Assembly: GCA_026826555.1 (NCBI GenBank)
Contig: JAKSZT010053764.1
Location: 38,081,086-38,145,085 of the forward strand
From: Tolypeutes matacus
Lineage: Eukaryota; Chordata; Mammalia; Cingulata; Chlamyphoridae
DNA: 64,000 nt
Reading direction: 5' to 3'
The number at the start of each line of letters is the position of its first letter. The first letter of the stretch is position 1. The translations under genes and the position numbers were made by a program. Positions 56,650 through 64,000 of the stretch are shown here, piece after piece. The notes below the pieces were generated by a model. That model was given only the letters and a program-made list of their open reading frames with translations, searched no databases and was not told where the DNA came from.

Positions 56650-57180
56650 CAAAATCACTTCCCTGTTTTGCATTTTTTCAGAAAAACAAGGTATTCTAAC
56701 ATTAGCTTTGGTTTCTCAGCAAAGAAGCAAGGTGAGGGGGTAGGAGTGAAATAGTGTAGAGGAAGGGACACAAAAGAAAGAAAATGGAATGGGAATTTAC
56801 GACACACAGAATTAAGCACACACTGTCAGAGATTAGGATGGACTTCTCTATGTGGCTGGGGTGCTAGCCCCTGGAACTTGGCCTCATGTTCTGGCATTTC
56901 ATTAGTGAAAAGGTGAAGGAAGGAGAACGACTAGGAGAAAGAACTACTAAAGCAATGAAAGAGCTCACGGCATTGATTAACAAGCATGAGTTAGCAGAAA
57001 ATGATATTTATTGAATGATTTAACTAAATGACAAAAAAATTATTTTTTCACTTTGAATTTTGTTTGAAAATAAGTTTAATTTAATTTTTTAAATTTGTGG
57101 ATAAAGTCTTTTTATTTTCCTAAAAATTGTATTTTTAATAGTATTCTGAATCCTTATTTTTCTGTTCTTATATGTTAACT
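56650..57180. other. Unassigned, A/T-rich
   Basis: Nothing recognised. Confidence 0.4.
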
Positions 57181-57890
57181 TTTTATTTTGAAGTAATTTC
57201 AAATTTGTAGAAAATTGTAATAATAATACAAAGAACTCCCAGAGCCACTAATTGTTAACATTTTCTCTCTCTCATCTATCAATCTATTGATCTTATCTAT
57301 ATCTATTTATTTATTAGCTATATATATATAAATTTATTTTCTGGTCCACTTTAGATTAAGTCATAGATATGCTCTTTTACCTCTAAATTATTCCTAAGTA
57401 TGTATTTCCTGAGAACAAAAACATCTGCTTTATAAATTATAATCCATAATCAAAATCAGGAAATTTAACATTGATGAAATACTATCACTTAATCACAGGC
57501 CTATTTAAATTTCTCCATCCCGTCTCCACAATGTCTATTATAGCACTCCTTTTTTTTTCTGGTCTGTGATCCAGTCTAGGATCACACTTGCACTTAGTTG
57601 CCATGCCTCTTTAGTCTCCTTGAATCTGAACAGTTCCTAAGTCTTTCTCTGTCTTTCATTCCATTGATATTTGTGAAGAGTATAAGCCAGTTATTGGTTA
57701 GAATGTTCCTCAGTTTGGGCTTGACTGATTTCTTCTTACGATTAGATTTTTCTAAGTATATGACAGAAGTGACGTGTTCTCAATGCATCATATTAGGAGA
57801 CTCTTGATGTTGATTTGTCCGATTACTGGTGGTGTTTACTTTGATCACTTGGTCTGCCAGGTTTCTCCAGTGTAATGCAATTATTTTCCC
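57181..57890 (-). mobile_element. L1M-type 3' UTR
   Basis: TTGAAGTAATTTCAAATTTG, AAATCAGGAAATTTAACATT, CTAGGATCACACTTGCACTT, GAACAGTTCCTAAGTCTTTC and GCATCATATTAGGAGACTC appear in the order of the antisense consensus I recall. Confidence 0.72.
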
Positions 57891-58804
57891 TCTTTGACAT
57901 TAACAGATAATTTGTGGGGAGATATTTTGAGATTACATAAATATCTTGTTTCTCATCATATTTTCATCTAGTATTTTAAGCATCCATTAATGATTAATGA
58001 TTCTTGCCTGAAAAAAGTATTATTAATGAGAGTTTCAAATGGTATTGTTAAAACTCCATGGTTTTTTACAGTTCTTTGTTTATTTTTAGATTAATTTTTA
58101 TTTGAGTCAAAATTCCCCATACACACAGTTTAAAATTTGATATGTTCTCTAAAACTTGTTTTTAAAAAAGGAGTTCTCAGCCCTCTTCTTCCGTCATTTT
58201 CCATCCCAAAGAAAACCACTTTCAGTTATTTTAGCTGATTATTTTGGTATTTATCTAAGTATTAACAAGCTTACATTGTTATTTCATGTATATTGTTGTT
58301 GTTTTTAGGCATTATGTACTGACTTGCCACTCTAGAAGATAAGCATTTAGGCCTCTAATGATACTTTGGATCCTCCTTCCCTTCTTACTTCCTAGCAGAG
58401 TCACATTGTAATTTTTATTAGATCAATATTTGCTGTTCACATTATTTTGACAATGGAAATGTGTTTCTCAGCTAAATCATGTATTATACCAAGATTACTC
58501 TGCCTTCTCTGCACAACTTTATCTTTTCCCTGGAGTTAATATTTGACTTGCTTTTTTAATTTTAGTTTTTGAATTGTTCATAAAATTGAACCTGAATGAC
58601 TTACTACCAAATTTTCTTAAGACATCAGTACATCTAGTGTTCTATCAATTTCATCATTTTGAAGAAAATTTTTGATCTGTTCCAATAGGGGTTGGATGCT
58701 TTCCATACCTGGTTCACAACTGTTATCTCCTTTAACTATCACCCTGGTGATTCTTTTTCCTTCTCCTCTGAGATGGACACCCTATTCTTATATCCCATTT
58801 CATC
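57891..58804. other. Unassigned, A/T-rich, probably old repeat
   Basis: Likely the decayed flank of HAL1 or L1. No diagnostic block seen. Confidence 0.35.
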
Positions 58805-59927
58805 CTCTTTCTTGTTTTACCCCCTGTTTTGGTGTAGTACATCCTGTAGTAACTTTTGGAAAATGAGTGTACTGAAGGTAAACTTTTTGAGAATTTGCAT
58901 GTTTGAAAAACTTGATTCATAATTTGGTTGAGTATATACTGGAAATAATTTTCTTTTAGAAAATTGAAGGCATCACCTCATTGCCCTCTAGTTTCCAGAA
59001 TTACCGTGGAAATATTCACATTACCTATCCTTATTCAGATTACCTATCCTTATTGACCTATTCTCTCTCTCTGGAAGCTTGTAAGATTTTTTGTCTTTGT
59101 TTCTTTTTTGTCATGATGATGCACCTTTGTGTAAATCTATTTTCATCCATGAAAATGGTGATGGGTATTTTATGAAACTTTTAAGCTGTAAATTCAAGTC
59201 TATAAGTCTATAAGTTCTTGGGAAAAAAATTTTAACGTATGAATTGAGATTTTCCCCTCTCTATTTTCTCTGTTCTCTTCATTAGCACTTATTTGGATGT
59301 TGGAACTTTGGACTGGCTTTCTAACTTATTCATTTTTTCTTTCCTCTTTTCTATCCAGTTATTTATTTATTTATTTTTGTAGGCTTCCTGGGAAATCTTT
59401 TAAACCTTGTCTGTCACTCCTTCTATGAAATATTTCTTTTCTGCAGTCTTTTGACCTGGGACCTCGTACATGCGAAGCAGGCACTCAATCACTGAGTTAC
59501 ATCTGCTCTGCATCTGCTATCATTTTAAAGTTTTCTAAGATCTCTTTGTAAAATTTCCCTGAATGTATCTTTGTTATGATAATCAACTCCTGTTTTTTGA
59601 ATGGAACAATATCTCTAAATTCTCTAAAGATATTAATGATGGTCCTTTTGAAGTTTTCTTCTCCCTGCTTTGTTTCTGTATCTACAAATTACTTTTTTTT
59701 TCCTGTTTGTTTGTTTGTTTTGGTCTCTATCTTTTATGATAGAGGCTTTCTTCACTTAGCTGATAATTTTGGTGTCAGTTCAATTAATTAGCCGATTGGA
59801 GGCTAGTGACTTTAGGGGTTTTAAATTTTTACCTTATTTTGTTAGGCAATCCCCACTGTCAGTATCATTCTGTCTTTCCACTTGAACTGTCAGATGCACC
59901 AGAAAACAATCTTCTAATCTCTAATCA
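58805..59927 (-). mobile_element. HAL1 (half-L1) fragment
   Basis: Antisense HAL1 ORF1-like region: GTAGTACATCCTGTAGTAAC, ACTGGAAATAATTTTCTTTT, TTGGATGTTGGAACTTTGGA, ATATTAATGATGGTCCTTTT and ATAGAGGCTTTCTTCACTT. An 18-bp tandem duplication (ATTACCTATCCTTATTCAG) lies near 59020. Split by a 65-bp SINE piece. Confidence 0.72.
59445..59509 (-). mobile_element. Short tRNA-like SINE fragment
   Basis: On the minus strand: TAACTCAGTGATTGAG (A-box), TGCGAAGCAGGC region, and GAGGTCCCAGGTCA (B-box). It resembles a tRNA but has no acceptor stem or CCA context. It interrupts HAL1. TTCTGC/CTCTGC may be the duplication. Confidence 0.65.
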
Positions 59928-60119
59928 CAGCTGACCAATAGCACTTTCTGGGATGATGGAAATGTTTTATATCTGTATCATCCAACATGGCTATTAAGCA
60001 CTTTAAATGTGGTTAGTTGTACCTGAGGAGCTGAATTTTAAATTTTGCTTAATTTTAATTGATTTAAATTTAAATAGCCACATGTGACTAGTGGCAATAC
60101 ATTGTACAAAACAGTTCTA
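59928..60119 (-). mobile_element. hAT-Charlie-type MITE, copy 2
   Basis: ACCAATAGCACTTTCTGGGA, GGAGCTGAATTTTAAATTTT and AATAGCCACATGTGACTAGT match 32441-32638. Strand is assigned by analogy and is uncertain. Confidence 0.6.
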
Positions 60120-60566
60120 GAAAATATAGGCCTGGTTGCCAGTGTCCAGGGGCACTGGCATGTAAATGATCATTTAATCTCTCTGTTTTCAGTAAAATAC
60201 CCCCATCTTCAGCCATGTCTGATATTTCTTTCCAGAAAATAAAACTTTTAGTCTTTTGCCAGTTTTTGGGAGATGAGTAACTCCTTCAATATTCTGTTTT
60301 TAGACCCACTTTCACATCCACTTCTAGAGTAGCTGGTGCTGCTGGTTCCTGAGCCTTTTGGAGTTTCTTCTTGGTTTTGTCCATGCCCATTTAAGACTAG
60401 GATTTCTTGCTTTCATCTTCCAAAATGTTGTTAATGGTGTTTCCTCTTCTTTCTCTTTTACTTTTAGAAATTTCCTTTACTGACATTTTAATGGGATTTC
60501 AGGAGGAAGTAAGATGTATGTATTTAATCTTCCATCTTAAACAGAAAAGTCTTAAATAATCTATTT
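60120..60566. other. Unassigned, possibly more HAL1
   Basis: No clear landmark. It includes the target site of the next SINE. Confidence 0.35.
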
Positions 60567-60579
60567 TAAAAGTTGTCCT

Positions 60580-60987
60580 GGGAAATGGATGTGGCTCAAG
60601 CAGGTGGGCTCCCGTCTACCATATAGGAGGTCCAGGGTTCGATTCCGGTGCCTCCTGGTGAAAGGCGAGCTGGCCCAAGCAGAGTGCTGGCCCGCCAAGA
60701 GAGCTGGCACAGCAAGATGACGCAACAAAAAGAGAGACACAGAGGAGACACAATAAGAGATGCAGCAGACCAGGAAGCTGAGGTGGCACAAGAGATTGAG
60801 CACCTTTCTCCCACTCTGAAAGGTCCCAGGATTGGTTCCTGGCGCCACCTAAAGAGAAGACAAGTAGACACAGAAGAACACACAGAGAGCAGACAGTGAG
60901 CACAAAACAATGGGGGGAGGGGGAGGAGGAATAAATAAATAAATAAAAATCTTAAAAAAAAAAAAAAAAGAAAGAAAGAAAGAAAAG
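60580..60987 (+). mobile_element. Dimeric tRNA-derived SINE, best preserved
   Basis: Head 60582-60660 with GTGGCTCAAGCAGGTGGG (A-box) and GGGTTCGATTCCGG (B-box). Second unit 60780-60845 with GGTGGCACAAGAGATTGAG and AGGATTGGTTCC. Tail (AAAT)n then A16 and (GAAA)n. The intact B-box suggests a young copy. Confidence 0.9.
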
Positions 60988-61061
60988 ATCAGCATGCAAA
61001 AAATCATTAGCCTTTCTATACACTAGTAATGAGCAAGCTGAGGAAGAAATCAAGAGAAAAA
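60988..61061 (+). mobile_element. L1 ORF2 piece carried 3' of the SINE
   Basis: AAAATCATTAGCCTTTCTAT and AATGAGCAAGCTGAGGAAGA are sense L1 ORF2, ending in an A-rich run. The duplication AAAA(G/A)TTGTCCT lies at 60568-60579, before the SINE, and at 61062-61073, after this piece. The left flank is not L1. Both segments therefore seem to be one insertion. Confidence 0.65.
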
Positions 61062-61199
61062 AAAAATTGTCCTACTGAAAACTAACAATATCATATAACT
61101 TCAGAATTCCATAGGATCTTAAGATTGTGTAGTACTCTATTTATCCGGTTTGTTTTGCCAATGTCTGTGTGTGGAAAGCAAAGAATAATAACAATGATG

Positions 61200-61325
61200 A
61201 ACATAAAAACTACCAAATGTTGAGGAAATATCATCTTCCCAGCAACTGTGTGCAGTAGTTACTATTATCACTCTCCCATTTATCAGATGAGGAAACTGAG
61301 TCTTAGTTAGTTTGTGAAATTGAGG
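61200..61325 (-). mobile_element. MIR fragment
   Basis: TTTATCAGATGAGGAAACTG with an upstream TTACTATTATCACT block. Confidence 0.65.
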
Positions 61326-61437
61326 CTTGCACAATGGTCTGTTAAACTTCTCTTAATCCATGAGCTATCCTTGCACCAGATTAGACCTGGCTTAGACCTG
61401 GATTAGAATCCCAGATCTGATGATTTAGTCAAGGGGA

Positions 61438-61640
61438 ACCGACATTTATTGAGAGCTTATTATGTGCCAGAACTTTTCTAAGCACATTACTTATATTACC
61501 TCATTTAGTCCATACACCGACTCTACAAAACAAGTGCTCATTCTTATTCCTATTTTAACAGATGAAGAAACTGAGCTACAAAGGATGTTAACCTGTCCAG
61601 CGTCCTGGAAAGCAGCAGAACTGGGATGGTGATTCCAAGT
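61438..61640 (-). mobile_element. MIR
   Basis: ATTTATTGAGAGCTTATTAT, TTTTAACAGATGAAGAAACT and AGCAGCAGAACTGGGATGGT. Confidence 0.75.
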
Positions 61641-63974
61641 ACACTCAAGTCTTAAGGACTTTATTGGTAAAATGAGGACAATGATACCTCCTCTCTCAGG
61701 TGTTTGTTTCGACTGTGCTGTTGTGACCATTGAATATAACATATGAAGATACTCTGAAAACAATAATCACTCTATAGAGGGAAGGCATTGCTGCTTTCCT
61801 TTCCCATCAAAGAACTGATGCCAGAGAGGTTAATTTGTGCTATAGCTCTCACATTCACGGGCAGGACGAAGAATCAAAGCCTCCTGATCCCCACTGAACA
61901 TGACAATCTTAGTTCTACTTGTGTCTCTGAGATGTTTTTGTTTCTTTTGCCTTTCTCCTGCCCTTTTCCAGTCCTATCTCAAAGTTGACAATGAGGCTTA
62001 GATTCTTATAGGTTTAAACTATCTTTTCTCTCTGAAAGTTCTATGTTTTACAAATATATAAGTCTGAACCCCATATACCTATCTACTGAGGGATAAACCC
62101 TAAGAGATATCGACACCTCTTCACTTCTTAGATTCACACTTGTGGTTATTCTGTCATCCTGATCCCCCATCTCATCTCAACATTTTGTGTTCTGGTCTCC
62201 CTCCTGTAACTTCTTGAGACAAAAACCATTCACCCTTGTCCCTGCCCCCAAGGGTTAGCACCCTTTCTGAAGTCAACAGGATGCCCTTGGAGTTGCCCTC
62301 TGTAGAGTCATCTCTCATCTATACATCTTGCGTTTTGGGTTCAAGAAGACGTGACATGGATTTGCATGACATTCTTATCAGAGATTCCATCAAAAACTTG
62401 TGTGTGTGTGCCCACTGGTCTTGTGGTTACAGAATTTTTAGGAGATCTTAATCTTAAAAAGTCATCCTTTTCTTCCAGAAATAAGTCTTCCAAAAGGTCA
62501 GCTTGGTTTTTAATTTAGAGTGAATCTTTTTTGCAGGTTAAATGGAATCCAAATGGTTGTTTCGAAGGGATCTGTAGCAGTCAGTCCTGCAATAATTAGC
62601 AGGCAGGAAAGCTCGGTGTTCAAGAGAGTTGAAAGTTTGTTTTGCTTTAATGAGAGAAGAGTTCCTGCTAGTGAATGATACTTACTGCAGTTTCTGGGTC
62701 TAGGGGACATGGTGAGTTGAGTGCTGGGTGTTTTTCTTTCCATCCTGTACCTCACTTAATCTTTTTCACTCTGCCCATCTTCTAACTCTCTTTCTCTTCC
62801 CTCATGCTTTTCCTTACTTGGCTCTCCCCTTCTCTCTTCATCAGGGAAAGAGACTGGAAATCTTTCTCTTCAGCATCCCATGGAGAGCACCAGAGTCTTG
62901 GAGGGCTTCATTGCCAATTCCAGCTCTGGGTGTTGAATGACTTCTGCTGCTAGTTTTCAAGGCATTCGGAATCCCTGTCAGCAATGTTCAGGGGTATGCA
63001 GTGGGCCAAGGAAATCTAGAGTGTGAGAAGGTGGCTGGCTTCTCTGAAGGTGTGGAGGTGATGCAGTTAGGGACACTAAATATCTGTGACCCACAGACTG
63101 AGAGAGATACTCTGTCCCCAGTTCTGTTTTAGTCCCTCTGATCAATCAAAGAGCAAATCCGGCTTCGATCTCTCAAATAGAGAGAGTAGCCTTCAGGACT
63201 GCAGCCTATTGTGGACAAGAAGATCCAGCTAAAATTAAAAACATCATTGTGCTTCATTTGTGGCCAGTGATGCTGCATTTTCATTTACAAGAATGAGGTC
63301 AAATTTCCTTTGCTAATACATGTATGTCTGTAAAAAGAGTGACTCCATTTGAAGAAATATATTTAATAATCAGTTGTTCAGGTAGTGGTGATATGTGGCC
63401 AAAATCATGATGCTTTCAGTCTGAGGGGTCTGCAGATATGACCCAAAACGGGGCGGGTGGCCAGCTGGTGAAGGAAGTTGGACAACATACAAGAAGGCAA
63501 TTGCTGCTATTGTGTCACCTAAGTTAATGTCTGCATTTCTGGATGCTGAGAACTTTCGACAGGCAAAGGACAGCATTGCCCAATGGAACTCTCCCTCTCA
63601 CAAAGGCAGCTTTTTAAGCCACAGGTTGTCTATGGTGATAACTGTGTCTTGTTTCCCCTTTGCTGCCTGCTCCTGGCCCCGCTGCTAATCATTTTTGGCT
63701 TATGCTTGCTCTGTTTGTATATGGGAGAAAGTGTGGGATATTCTGGGTATTTCAGTAAAAACACTGTGCCAATGTAGACACAGTGAACAGCCCTGCTCCA
63801 AGCAGCCCCCACAAGTCTGGGACCTACAGCCTCTTAAAATAAATCTTAGAGGCAGCTATGGAGGCCAAGCTACACCCCCTTCCTTGCTCATTCAGAGTCG
63901 GCTGTCTCAACAAGGGATGACAACTGTGTGTTACTGTGCAGTCTCCAGGGTGACTATCTATAGGCAACACAGTC
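61641..63974. other. Unassigned 2.3-kb stretch
   Basis: No repeat or gene recognised. Frames of 60-81 codons occur on both strands without family resemblance. Confidence 0.35.
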
Positions 63975-64000
63975 TTTTTTTTTTTTTTTTTTTTTTTTTT
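63975..64000 (-). mobile_element. Poly(T) run at window edge
   Basis: T26 reaching the last base. Probably the tail of a minus-strand retroelement that continues outside. Confidence 0.5.

Noticed and set aside
59445..59509. Possible tRNA gene in HAL1
   Set aside because: tRNA-like length and boxes, but mismatched B-box and no stem closure. Better explained as SINE fragment.
60580..60660. Possible tRNA gene (A-box and B-box)
   Set aside because: It is a SINE head with long non-tRNA body and A-tail. No acceptor-stem pairing seen.

Overview
This window is non-coding nuclear DNA from a placental mammal. The repeats point to a xenarthran. Seven roughly 220-480 bp tRNA-derived SINEs share the head, the interior and the TTTATTTATTT/AAATAAATAAA tail that I associate with sloths, anteaters and armadillos. 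Two L1-type 3' ends and several ERVL/MaLR LTRs also look xenarthran. I see none of the DAS-I type SINEs that crowd armadillo DNA, so the sloth/anteater lineage is favoured; that is inference from memory, not a search. No open reading frame looks like a working host gene. The longest frames lie in SINEs, LTRs or L1 remnants, or have low-complexity products. The window is therefore a gene desert or part of a very large intron.

Layout. 0-5 kb: an internally deleted L1 (minus strand) with a SINE in it, MIR, an old L1 3' end and an L2 tail, then a second L1 tail holding a 90-bp polyadenylated insert. 5-19 kb: SINEs, an ERVL (MLT2-type) LTR with a perfect 5-bp target duplication, a xenarthran L1 3' end, an MLT2 LTR split by a retrocopied 3' UTR, and two long stretches without recognisable repeats that may hold conserved elements. 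19-27 kb: MER20, a diverged local duplication around a MIR, an L1 ORF2 fragment interrupted by a solo LTR, two SINEs, MER5A, another L1 3' end and two MaLR-like LTRs. 27-39 kb: mostly unassigned sequence, then an element with 31-bp terminal inverted repeats at 36.2-36.6 kb and an L2 interrupted twice. 39-48 kb: MIR, L2, a Tigger DNA transposon remnant, L1, MLT2 and MLT1 copies. 48.6-52.9 kb: an L1 with both ends and a 14-bp target duplication, but with most of ORF2 missing. 53-64 kb: old L1/HAL1 sequence, a processed RPS7 pseudogene, and a SINE that appears to have carried 3' flanking L1 sequence to a new site.

Nothing here works together as a pathway. The content is a stratigraphy of transposition: L2, MIR, HAL1, Tigger and hAT elements at the bottom, then old L1, ERVL and MaLR LTRs, then xenarthran L1s, with SINEs usually on top. 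Several insertions can be ordered because target duplications survive. No single new functional system is visible. The most interesting signals are tandem units at both ends of the 48.7-52.9 kb L1, the dimeric tRNA-like SINE structure, the probable SINE 3' transduction, the 31-bp TIR element and the nested retrocopies. Family names come from recalled consensus sequences and are less certain at subfamily level.
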